Below, one piece after another: positions 1 through 5,725 of a DNA stretch of 6,904 nt; positions within the stretch are counted from its first letter, which is position 1; every line of letters begins with the position of its first letter. Made by a program: the position numbers and the translations under genes. A model generated the notes under the pieces. The model ran no database searches and was not told the DNA's origin. It saw nothing but the letters and a program-made list of their open reading frames with translations. Origin of the DNA: Verrucomicrobiales bacterium (GTDB taxonomy: Bacteria > Verrucomicrobiota > Verrucomicrobiia > Limisphaerales > UBA1096); contig JAPPPH010000095.1 of the NCBI GenBank assembly GCA_028817635.1, forward strand, positions 1-6,904, given 5' to 3'.

Positions 1-855
1 TACGGTGCTGTGAAGCTTCGCGAGAATGACACTCTGCAGCCGGACAATATAAAGCAACCGCAGCTCCCTATCAATTACCTACCCACACATCCGTTCCCCG
101 ACGGCCACCCCGGTCTGCGCGATGAAGTGAAGGTGCGAGGCGTTTGGGAGCGGCGCGACGAACGCACCATCCGCAACGAAATCGGCCGGCAGTTTGCCTG
201 CAGCGAATACATCGACCAACAGATCGGCCGCGTGCTCGCCAAACTCAAGGCGATGGGCGAACTGGAAAACACGTATATTATTTACACCGCCGACCACGGC
301 ATGGCCATCGGCCGGCACGGGCTGCAGGGGAAACAAAATTTGTACGAACACACCTGGCGTGTGCCATTTGTGGTAAAGGGTCCCGGCATCAAGCCCGGCA
401 GTCGCGCCCAGGGAAACGTCTACCTGCTCGACACGTTGGCGACGCTCTGTGGTCTCGCGGGCATTCAGCCACCGACCACCGACGAGGGCATCAGCCTCAA
501 GCCGGTGTTGATGGGTCGCGCGCAGACCATTCGCGACACGTTGTACGGCGTCTACAGCGGCGGCACCAAGCCGGGCATGCGCAGCGTGCGCCACGGCGAT
601 TGGAAACTGATCAAGTACGATGTGATGGACGGCTCTGTGCGCAAAACCCAGCTCTTCAACCTAAAGGAAAATCCGCACGAATTCCTTCGTGAACATCACG
701 CGCTACGCCCCTTTTACGAGCCAAACCCCATAGCGTTCAATCTCGCCAACAACCCCAAATACGCTGCAAAACGCAAGGAATTGGAAGCGTTGCTGTTGCA
801 GGAGATGAACCGGTTAAACGACCCGTTTCGTTTGTGGGATCAGCCGCAAAAATAA
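1..855 (+). CDS. Sulfatase (C-terminal part, 5' end outside window)
   Basis: The frame is open from base 1 and ends at TAA 853-855, leaving 284 codons of a type I (formylglycine-dependent) sulfatase, which removes sulfate esters from sugars or other substrates. Codon numbers count from base 1. YTADHG (codons 95-100) carries the paired metal ligands Asp98 and His99. It is followed by LQGKQNLYEHTWRVPFVVKG with Lys111 and the GPGI turn, a hallmark of the family. RHGDWKLIKYD and the LFNLKENPHEF segment are the usual C-terminal end of these enzymes. The CxPSR site converted to formylglycine and the rest of the N-terminal half, including any signal peptide, lie upstream of the window. GTG at 10 is only an internal codon and not a credible start. 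Substrate cannot be assigned. PVC genomes carry many such enzymes, usually exported. The gene converges on the DUF1080 gene across a shared terminator. Confidence 0.93.
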   Translation, partial: YGAVKLRENDTLQPDNIKQPQLPINYLPTHPFPDGHPGLRDEVKVRGVWERRDERTIRNEIGRQFACSEYIDQQIGRVLAKLKAMGELENTYIIYTADHGMAIGRHGLQGKQNLYEHTWRVPFVVKGPGIKPGSRAQGNVYLLDTLATLCGLAGIQPPTTDEGISLKPVLMGRAQTIRDTLYGVYSGGTKPGMRSVRHGDWKLIKYDVMDGSVRKTQLFNLKENPHEFLREHHALRPFYEPNPIAFNLANNPKYAAKRKELEALLLQEMNRLNDPFRLWDQPQK

Positions 856-868
856 AGCAGCAGCACAA

Positions 869-900
869 AAAAAACACACGGATCGATCCGTGTGTTTTTT
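869..900. terminator. Bidirectional rho-independent terminator
   Basis: A perfect 32-bp inverted repeat is centred between 884 and 885. The core CACACGGATCGATCCGTGTG is flanked by six A on the left and six T on the right, so each strand ends in a GC-containing hairpin followed by a U run. It lies 13 bases after the sulfatase stop and 16 bases beyond the DUF1080 stop, exactly between two convergent genes. One hairpin can therefore terminate both transcripts. Confidence 0.93.
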
Positions 901-916
901 AATTCTTCTGTGAAAT

Positions 917-1627
917 CTATTTCTTGCCGAGATCGCGAATACGGATGTTTCGATACCAAACGGCATCTCCATGATCCTGAAGCAAAATGTGCCCGGCCAG
1001 TCGCTGCCCAAACACCTTGAGGTTTTTGAATTTGCTCTTGGCAATGGCGGCCTTGAGTTCGTCGCTTCCCAACTTATAGCTCAGTACGACCTTTCCATTC
1101 AAAAAGTGCTTCACGGTGTTGCCCTTCACGAGAATACGGGATGAATTGAACTCACCCACCGGTTTGAGCGGCTTGTCCTTGGCTGGATCGAGGACGTCGT
1201 AAAATGCCGCGGTCTGGCGGTTGGCGCCCTTGGCTCCGTCCGGGTGATTTTTATCGTCCAGCACCTGATACTCATGCCCGAGCGAACCCCGTTCGCGGAT
1301 GATAAAATACTTCACCCCGCTGTTCGCTCCCTTGGCCACCTTCCACTCAAAACGAAAATCGAACTGCTCGTACTTGCCGCGGGTGATGATGTCGCCGCCA
1401 CCGCCCTTTGCCACATGCTTCAGGCAACCGTCCTCAATCACCCAGCCTTTTTCCGGAAACTTACCGGACTTGGCGTTCATCCATTGATCCGTCGATGTGC
1501 CATCAAAAAGCGACACAAAGTTTTTCTCTTTTCCGGCTCCGCGCTTTTTCTTTTCAGCCAGGACCGGTGTGCTCATGGCACCCATCAGGGCAACCGTTGT
1601 AAGGAGGAATGTAATTCGATTCATCAT
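917..1627 (-). CDS. Secreted DUF1080 / 3-keto-disaccharide hydrolase family protein
   Basis: This 236-residue protein has a clear signal peptide: MMNRITFLLT, a hydrophobic run, then a likely cleavage site after STPVLA (residue 24), before a Lys-rich stretch. The mature part is a single DUF1080 (3-keto-disaccharide hydrolase, PF06439-type) beta-sandwich domain. The recognisable blocks are FVSLFDGTSTDQW (37-49), GWVIEDGCLKH (61-71), FDFRFEWKVAKGANSGVKYF (89-108), GHEYQVLDDKNHPDG (117-131), TAAFYDVLDP (139-148) and GHILLQDHGDAVWYRNIRIR (212-231). Members act outside the cytoplasm on glycans; hydrolysis of 3-keto sugars is known for some, but the substrate here is not evident. Two adjacent ATG codons are in frame (1627 and 1624), with no Shine-Dalgarno sequence visible. 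The gene is 72 bases downstream of hscB on the same strand and ends at the shared terminator. It may be the last gene of that transcript or have its own promoter. Confidence 0.9.
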   Translation of the reverse strand: MMNRITFLLTTVALMGAMSTPVLAEKKKRGAGKEKNFVSLFDGTSTDQWMNAKSGKFPEKGWVIEDGCLKHVAKGGGGDIITRGKYEQFDFRFEWKVAKGANSGVKYFIIRERGSLGHEYQVLDDKNHPDGAKGANRQTAAFYDVLDPAKDKPLKPVGEFNSSRILVKGNTVKHFLNGKVVLSYKLGSDELKAAIAKSKFKNLKVFGQRLAGHILLQDHGDAVWYRNIRIRDLGKK

Positions 1628-1650
1628 GAAAAATTGATCAGCGGCGGCAG

Positions 1651-1660
1651 CTTGGCCAAG
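1651..1660. repeat. Iterated palindrome CTTGGCCAAG, copy 1 (intergenic)
   Basis: This is a full copy, extended to GCTTGGCCAAGC at 1650-1661, in the 72-base gap between hscB and the DUF1080 gene. A further half-site, AAGCCAAG, sits at 1676-1683. Lying outside any gene, it cannot be explained by a protein motif or codon choice. Confidence 0.75.
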
Positions 1661-1699
1661 CGCAACCGTTCGGTCAAGCCAAGGGCAAACGAGGTATCA

Positions 1700-2317
1700 T
1701 CAAAACATCAACCGACTGGATCGCTCCCCGAGTTGGGCACTCCACTGGGCCCAGAAACTCAGGCGTTGGCCAAGCGCTTCCAGCTTGCCCAAAGGCAGCT
1801 CCTTCTCCCGATCTCCTGCCCGGCCGTCAAGTGCCTCCCAGTCCGGGCATAGTTCGCGCAACTCGGCATCCACTTTTGCCAGTTCATCCTGCAACCGACT
1901 GTGCAGGACAGAGACTTCATCGTTCAGCGCCACCCCTTCCATCATCAACGCCGCCTGTAACATCGGGGAATCCTGCTTTTCTTTCTTGGTAAGGAACGCA
2001 TCCACTTTCCTGCAAACGGCGCCAATCTCCATAAACCAGTCTGTCATCTCAGACGGAATCGACTGGACGTTGTCCGGCGTCTTTCCCCGCTCCAACTCGA
2101 TCAGGTGTCGAACCCGGCACTTTGAATTGCTGAGACACTGGTACGCTGCGTTGATCTCTGTGAAGGCTTTCTGCTTTTCCGCCTTGGCCTTTGGATCGTC
2201 GGTATGGGATTGATCCGGATGGGCGTCAGCCGACAAGTCGTGGAACCGCTGCTGGAGCTGCTCACTGTCCAGCCACGGTCTGCGGGGAAAATTCAGCCGC
2301 GCAAAATGATCCGCCAT
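1700..2317 (-). CDS. hscB: HscB-like J-domain co-chaperone for Fe-S cluster assembly
   Basis: The 205-residue protein begins with a J-domain, MADHFARLNFPRRPWLD, with the diagnostic HPD tripeptide at residues 33-35 (SADAHPDQSH). This is followed by AFTEINAAYQCLSNSKCRVR and HLIELERG (51-78), which matches the arrangement in HscB (INxAYxxLxxPxxRAxYLLxL). The remaining ~125 residues are predicted helical and charged, fitting the C-terminal HscB domain that binds the scaffold IscU. The known role is to deliver scaffold-bound clusters to the Hsp70 partner HscA and stimulate its ATPase. It is somewhat longer than E. coli HscB (171 residues). The start is ATG 2317, 18 bases after the stop of the A-type Fe-S carrier gene, so the pair is probably cotranscribed. 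No hscA, iscS or iscU is in the window. A generic DnaJ-domain protein is the alternative; the Fe-S neighbour and the HscB-type helix II-III sequence favour HscB. Confidence 0.82.
   Translation of the reverse strand: MADHFARLNFPRRPWLDSEQLQQRFHDLSADAHPDQSHTDDPKAKAEKQKAFTEINAAYQCLSNSKCRVRHLIELERGKTPDNVQSIPSEMTDWFMEIGAVCRKVDAFLTKKEKQDSPMLQAALMMEGVALNDEVSVLHSRLQDELAKVDAELRELCPDWEALDGRAGDREKELPLGKLEALGQRLSFWAQWSAQLGERSSRLMF
1765..1774. repeat. Iterated palindrome, copy 2 (in hscB)
   Basis: The core TTGGCCAA is at 1766-1773, with one arm degenerate (GTTGGCCAAG on the + strand). It is read in hscB as CTT GGC CAA, giving LGQ in EALGQRLS near the C-terminus. This is a different frame from most other copies. 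Confidence 0.65.
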
Positions 2318-2335
2318 GACAGGTCGTTCCGCCGG

Positions 2336-2725
2336 TCAGGCGCTAAAACTCTCGCCGCAGGAACAGGTGCTCGCTGCGTTGGGGTTGTTCACCTTGAAGC
2401 CACCATCCTCCAGCTTGTCGGCGTAATCCAACTGACTCCCGGTCACGTACAGTGCCGTCTTGGGATCCACCACCACCCGGATGCCTCCACTCTCCACAAG
2501 GATGTCCCGATGAGCCGGCGTGTCCTGCAGGTCGAGTTTGTACTGCAACCCGGAACAGCCACCGCCGATGACAGCAACACGCAACACGCCCTCCGGTCGG
2601 CCCTGCCGTTGGAGCAGGGTCGACACCTTGGTGCTCGCGCTCTCACTAACCTTGAGCAACCGCTCGTCACCGACGCGAATCTTGACCTCTTTTGAGGATT
2701 CCTTCTTGGCGATGCCGGAAATCAT
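2336..2725 (-). CDS. A-type iron-sulfur cluster carrier (IscA/ErpA/HesB family)
   Basis: The protein has 129 residues when started at ATG 2725. A-type carriers are small cytosolic dimers that receive Fe-S clusters and insert them into target proteins. All three cluster-binding cysteines are present: Cys57 in VIGGGCSGLQYKL, and Cys121 and Cys123 in the C-terminal STCSCGESF. Other family blocks are VVVDPKTALYVTGSQLDYAD (84-103) and the GGFKVNNPNA turn (108-117). The first ~20 residues are a short charged extension before the domain. The reading frame stays open upstream to a TTG at 2788, which would add 21 mostly hydrophobic residues. ATG 2725 is preferred because carriers are cytosolic and a modest AGG lies about 11 bases upstream. 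The gene is followed 18 bases later by hscB. Whether it is closer to IscA or ErpA cannot be decided by eye. Confidence 0.92.
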   Translation of the reverse strand: MISGIAKKESSKEVKIRVGDERLLKVSESASTKVSTLLQRQGRPEGVLRVAVIGGGCSGLQYKLDLQDTPAHRDILVESGGIRVVVDPKTALYVTGSQLDYADKLEDGGFKVNNPNAASTCSCGESFSA

Positions 2726-2771
2726 CGCGACCAACCTACCGACCGGCAAAAAAACGGTCAAGGCGAGCCAA

Positions 2772-2790
2772 GCCAAGCGCTTGGCCAAGC
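2772..2790. repeat. Iterated palindrome, copy 3 (doubled, intergenic)
   Basis: Two palindromes overlap: GCCAAGCGCTTGGC (2772-2785) and GCTTGGCCAAGC (2779-2790, core 2781-2788). Together they look like one full copy plus half of a second copy shifted by 12 bases. They fill part of the 66-base gap between the hflX stop and the carrier ATG. A further near copy, CTTGGCCAG, lies at 2799-2807 at the end of hflX (ELAKA). Confidence 0.72.
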
Positions 2791-2791
2791 G

Positions 2792-4093
2792 TTACGCCTT
2801 GGCCAGTTCGTCCTCGGCAGTAATGAACGACTCGAAGTGAGCGAGGTGATTCGGCGGAATCAGCGCCTTGAACACCGCTTCAGCCCCATCGTAGTTGCGC
2901 TCCAGCACCTGCCCCACCTCGTGCAACCGGGCGATGATGTTGGACTGCGAGTGCGGAATCGACAACTCCACCATCTGGCGCACCGGTCTCAATTGCTTGC
3001 CCAGTTCCGCCATGAACGCGTCAAAGCCCTCCCCGGTTTTGGCCGACACGACGATGGAATTCTCGTACTCGGTCGTGTAGCGCTTGGCCAAGCCGGGAGC
3101 TGTCACGCGGTCAATCTTATTGAAGACCATCAGCGTCGGTTTATCGGCCACGCCCAACTCACCCAGCACCTGGTTCACTGCATTGATTTGTTCCTCGGCA
3201 TGAGGCGAACTGATGTCCACCACGTGCAGCAACAAATCCGCCTCGACCACCTCCTCCAGCGTGGCTTTGAATGCATCGACCAAATCGTGCGGCAGTTTGC
3301 GTATAAAACCCACCGTATCAGAAAGCAGCACGTTTTGATTGGTTGGCAGGCGCAACCGGCGCGTGGTCGGATCCAGCGTGGCGAACAGTTTGTCCTCAGA
3401 CAAAGTCGCCGCACCGGTGATGGCGTTGAACAACGTCGACTTGCCGGCGTTGGTGTAGCCGACCAGCGATCCCAGCGGCCACTGATTGCGTTTGCGACCG
3501 GAACGCTGCACATCGCGCTGGCGCATGACCAACTCGAGGTCGCGCTGGATTTTGTCGATCCGTTCGCGGACTTTCCGGCGGTCTACCTCCAACTGACTTT
3601 CACCCTCGCCGCCGCGCATCCCGATGCCGCCTTTTTGCCGCGAAAGGTGAGTCCAAAACCGGGTCAACCTCGGCAACAGGTGATTCAATTGCGCCAGTTC
3701 CACCTGCATCTTGCCCTCACGAGTCCGAGCGCGTTGGGAAAAAATATCGAGAATCAATGCGGTGCGATCGAGAATCTTGCACTCAAACACCTTCTCCAGA
3801 TTGCGCCCTTGTGCCGGGCTGAGTTCCTCGTCGAACACCACGGTGTCCACCTTCGACTCCTTGCACTCTTCAGCGAATTCCTTCGCCTTGCCCGGTCCGA
3901 TGAACGTCGCCGCATTGAATTTATCCAACCGCTGCGTGCCGCGCCCCACGACCTCACCTCCGGCCGTGGTGACCAGTTCCGTCAACTCATCGAGCGATTC
4001 ATCTATGCACCAGGCGTCCTCCGCCTTGAGCTGCACCCCAACGAGAAACACCCGCTCGGTCTCGCGATTGATTGTGTCGACAAGCCCCTTCAT
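2792..4093 (-). CDS. hflX: GTPase HflX
   Basis: The 433 residues match the full length of HflX, a GTPase of the Obg-HflX superfamily that binds the 50S subunit and splits or rescues stalled ribosomes, notably under heat stress. The N-terminal HflX domain has RVFLVGVQL (14-22), GGEVVGR (45-51), FIGPGKAKE (64-72), VVFDEELSPAQGRNLE (85-100), DRTALILDIFSQRARTREGK (109-128) and the coiled-coil QLEVDRRKVRERIDKI (167-182). The G domain has all motifs: G1 GYTNAGKST (212-220), switch I TLDPTT (239-244), G3 DTVGF (259-263), G4 NKID (325-328) and G5 SAK (350-352). The glycine-rich linker is GGIGMRGGEGE (155-165), a small variation on the usual GIGxRGPGE. ATG 4093 lies one base after the stop of the lipoprotein gene (TAA-G-ATG), so translation is probably coupled. 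The gene ends at TAA 2794-2792. Confidence 0.97.
   Translation of the reverse strand: MKGLVDTINRETERVFLVGVQLKAEDAWCIDESLDELTELVTTAGGEVVGRGTQRLDKFNAATFIGPGKAKEFAEECKESKVDTVVFDEELSPAQGRNLEKVFECKILDRTALILDIFSQRARTREGKMQVELAQLNHLLPRLTRFWTHLSRQKGGIGMRGGEGESQLEVDRRKVRERIDKIQRDLELVMRQRDVQRSGRKRNQWPLGSLVGYTNAGKSTLFNAITGAATLSEDKLFATLDPTTRRLRLPTNQNVLLSDTVGFIRKLPHDLVDAFKATLEEVVEADLLLHVVDISSPHAEEQINAVNQVLGELGVADKPTLMVFNKIDRVTAPGLAKRYTTEYENSIVVSAKTGEGFDAFMAELGKQLRPVRQMVELSIPHSQSNIIARLHEVGQVLERNYDGAEAVFKALIPPNHLAHFESFITAEDELAKA
3083..3092. repeat. Iterated palindrome CTTGGCCAAG, copy 4 (in hflX)
   Basis: This is a full copy, extended to GCTTGGCCAAGC at 3082-3093. It is read on the minus strand as TTG GCC AAG, encoding LAK in APGLAKRY shortly after the G4 motif, a surface region that varies in HflX proteins. 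Confidence 0.72.
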
Positions 4094-4094
4094 C

Positions 4095-4583
4095 TTATTT
4101 GGAAGCGAGCTTCACCATGCGAATGACATCACCAGACTTCAGCTTCGCATGGCCAAGCTTGGCCAACTGGTCTGAACCGATACGGATGATTCCGGACGGT
4201 CGGACCACTTCGAATGCCTTGAATCGCGGATCGAGCTTGGCTGCTTCGATGGCACCCTTGAGATTGAGCCCGTCCACGAAAGGGATCGACGAGACCAGCC
4301 CCGTGGCGGCGTTCACGAACGTCACCTCGCCGGTCTTGGCCAGTTCGAGTAACGCCTTGCCGCTCGATTTACCGGCAGACAGCGCCACCTTGCCCCCGGC
4401 CTTCACCGTGGCGACGGCCAGCTTGCCTGCTGCTTTGCCGGTCGTCTTCGCGGCGCTTGTCGCCAACCTCGATACGCCGCTGGCTGTTTTTCGCGCGGCG
4501 GTTTCGCAGCCGATCGCGAAGACGGAAAAAGCTGCCAACACGGCAGCTCGTCCCAAACAAAAACCCTGTCGTGCGGCGATCAC
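4095..4583 (-). CDS. Small predicted lipoprotein with Ala/Gly/Lys repeats, unknown function
   Basis: I do not recognise this 162-residue family. The N-terminus has Arg5 and Arg12, then a hydrophobic run AAVLAAFSVFAIGC whose Cys26 sits in a lipobox-like context (A-I-G-C), so export and lipidation are likely. Residues 31-82 are rich in Ala, Gly and Lys with an internal repeat: SAAKTTGKAAGKLA (43-56) and SAGKSSGKALLELA (69-82), 26 residues apart and identical at 8 of 14 positions. The C-terminal ~80 residues look globular (GEVTFVNAATGLVSSIPFVDG, then KLDPRFKAFEVVRPSGIIRI and KSGDVIRMVKLAS). The start is GTG 4583, directly abutting the TAA of the aldo/keto reductase gene; no other start before the hydrophobic run is evident. 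The stop is one base before the hflX ATG. The tight packing says cotranscription, not shared function. Confidence 0.75.
   Translation of the reverse strand: MIAARQGFCLGRAAVLAAFSVFAIGCETAARKTASGVSRLATSAAKTTGKAAGKLAVATVKAGGKVALSAGKSSGKALLELAKTGEVTFVNAATGLVSSIPFVDGLNLKGAIEAAKLDPRFKAFEVVRPSGIIRIGSDQLAKLGHAKLKSGDVIRMVKLASK
4149..4166. repeat. Iterated palindrome, copy 5 (in lipoprotein gene)
   Basis: The core TTGGCCAA at 4159-4166 is preceded at once by a near copy, ATGGCCAAGC (4149-4158). On the minus strand the pair reads TTG GCC AAG CTT GGC CAT, encoding LAKLGH, so the two adjacent elements use both of the frames seen elsewhere in the window. Confidence 0.65.
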
Positions 4584-5681
4584 TTACGCAGCCGTCTCGC
4601 GCTCCATCGTCCCCTTGAAGTTGCAGGGATCCTCCTCCACACCGAAGTTTTCACTGAACAACTCCTCAACCCGCTGCAGCTCATCCTCCGTTAGGTACGG
4701 CTTATCCTCAGTGAACTCGATGAGTTGTTCCTCGTTGTAAATGTTTGGCAGCGTCGAGGCGACAGTCTTCTCAGCCAGCAACCAAAGCAGAGCGGCTTGG
4801 CCAAGTGTCCGGCCAGACTCCGGCGAGGTCAGGAATTCGAGCGTCTTGATTTTCTTCAAGCCGTTGACCAGCCATGAGCGTGGGCGATGCGAACGATGAT
4901 CCTCCGGCGGAAAAACCGTGTCCTCGGTGTACTTGCCCTCAAGCATTCCCGAGCTGTGCGTCACGCGAATCAGAAAACTGGTGTCGAGCTCCGGCTCCGC
5001 ATCCATGCGGCCATGGCGAAAGTCCGCGAGGTCATCCGTCGTGGCGTTATCCTTGCCCGACTTTGCATAAGTCGAAGCGTTGATCTGATTGCCCGGGAAC
5101 TGCTCCAGCATGTTGTAAATGTGCTGAATGATTCTCGGGTTGCGACGCTGCACACAGTCCACGCCTTCGTACATCCAGCCGATCGCCGGGCCAAGCGCGA
5201 TTCCGGAGCACACCAGTTTGCCCTCCTGCTCGAGTTCCTCCAGTGCCTCCCAAACCTCGTCGGTATCGACCTGTGCCGCGCGTACGTTGTGCAGTTGCAT
5301 GATGTCGATGCGATCAGTCTTGAGCCGTTCGAGACATTTTTCGGTCGCAAACTTAATGTATGCCTTGGAGAAATCCTGCTCGATCTCACGCTGCCCCTTG
5401 CGATCGCCATCGTGATTGTAAAAATCGTAGCCGACCTTGGTGGCAATCACGACTTCGTCCCGCTTGTCACCCAGCGCCTTGGCGAGCAGTTCCTCACTGC
5501 GCCCGTTGCCGTAGGTGTCGGCCGCATCGTACAGGTTGATGCCACGATCGAATCCTTTCCGAATGAGGCCAATCGCATCCTCGTCGGTGAATTTGCCCCA
5601 CCAACCGGTCGAAACTGTCCAAAGGCCAAACCCTACCTCGGACACCTCCAAATCTGTCTTCCGAATATTACGAAATCTCAC
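4584..5681 (-). CDS. Aldo/keto reductase (NADPH-dependent oxidoreductase)
   Basis: This is a cytosolic (alpha/beta)8-barrel oxidoreductase that reduces carbonyls or oxidises alcohols with NAD(P)(H). From the chosen GTG at 5681 it is 365 residues long. The N-terminus RFRNIRKTDLEVSEVGFG is typical of the family. The catalytic tetrad is visible: Asp52 and Tyr57 in NLYDAADTYGNGRSEELL, Lys82 in VIATKVG and His131 in IMQLHN. Later blocks are GKLVCSGIA, IYNMLEQFPG, SSGMLEGKYTEDTVF and LGQAALLWLL with the cofactor-binding ASTLPNIYNEEQLIE. A longer reading from TTG 5690 would add three residues; GTG is preferred because it places the start at the family's usual position. Between LEQ and SGML there are about 20 residues more than in typical members. 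No Shine-Dalgarno sequence is seen. The stop TAA abuts the GTG of the lipoprotein gene. The substrate cannot be inferred. Confidence 0.92.
   Translation of the reverse strand: MRFRNIRKTDLEVSEVGFGLWTVSTGWWGKFTDEDAIGLIRKGFDRGINLYDAADTYGNGRSEELLAKALGDKRDEVVIATKVGYDFYNHDGDRKGQREIEQDFSKAYIKFATEKCLERLKTDRIDIMQLHNVRAAQVDTDEVWEALEELEQEGKLVCSGIALGPAIGWMYEGVDCVQRRNPRIIQHIYNMLEQFPGNQINASTYAKSGKDNATTDDLADFRHGRMDAEPELDTSFLIRVTHSSGMLEGKYTEDTVFPPEDHRSHRPRSWLVNGLKKIKTLEFLTSPESGRTLGQAALLWLLAEKTVASTLPNIYNEEQLIEFTEDKPYLTEDELQRVEELFSENFGVEEDPCNFKGTMERETAA
4796..4805. repeat. Iterated palindrome CTTGGCCAAG, copy 6 (in aldo/keto reductase gene)
   Basis: This is a full ten-base copy. On the minus strand it is read as CTT GGC CAA, encoding LGQ in GRTLGQAALLWLL. 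That segment is a conserved helix of aldo/keto reductases, so here the palindrome fits a constrained protein sequence through codon choice. Confidence 0.7.
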
Positions 5682-5725
5682 GGCGGACAAAGTAGCACGA
5701 ACTGGCGACGCGTCAAAAGTCGGAT

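Noticed and set aside
10..12. GTG at 10 as the start of the sulfatase
   Set aside because: The frame is open to the window edge, and a sulfatase needs the upstream half with the CxPSR site; the window simply cuts the gene.
1655..1677. Possible -35 box TTGACC upstream of the DUF1080 gene
   Set aside because: No acceptable -10 hexamer lies at 16-18 bases; the position is occupied by the palindrome.
1244..1852. Rightward open frame across the DUF1080 start, the gap and the hscB end
   Set aside because: It is antisense to two recognised genes and has no recognisable protein features.
2726..2788. N-terminal extension of the Fe-S carrier from TTG 2788, giving a hydrophobic leader
   Set aside because: A-type carriers are cytosolic and start close to the conserved domain. 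The extension is largely encoded by the iterated palindrome, and ATG 2725 fits better.
2837..4126. Long rightward open frame (429 codons) opposite hflX
   Set aside because: It is the antisense of a gene with every HflX motif. Its translation is His/Arg/Gln-rich with no recognisable domain, as expected for a shadow frame in GC-rich DNA.
5682..5725. Possible promoter before the aldo/keto reductase (TTGACG at 5717-5712 on the minus strand, TACTTT 16 bases on)
   Set aside because: The -10 match is only 3 of 6 and would start the RNA almost at the GTG codon. It is not strong enough to list, although a leaderless start cannot be excluded.
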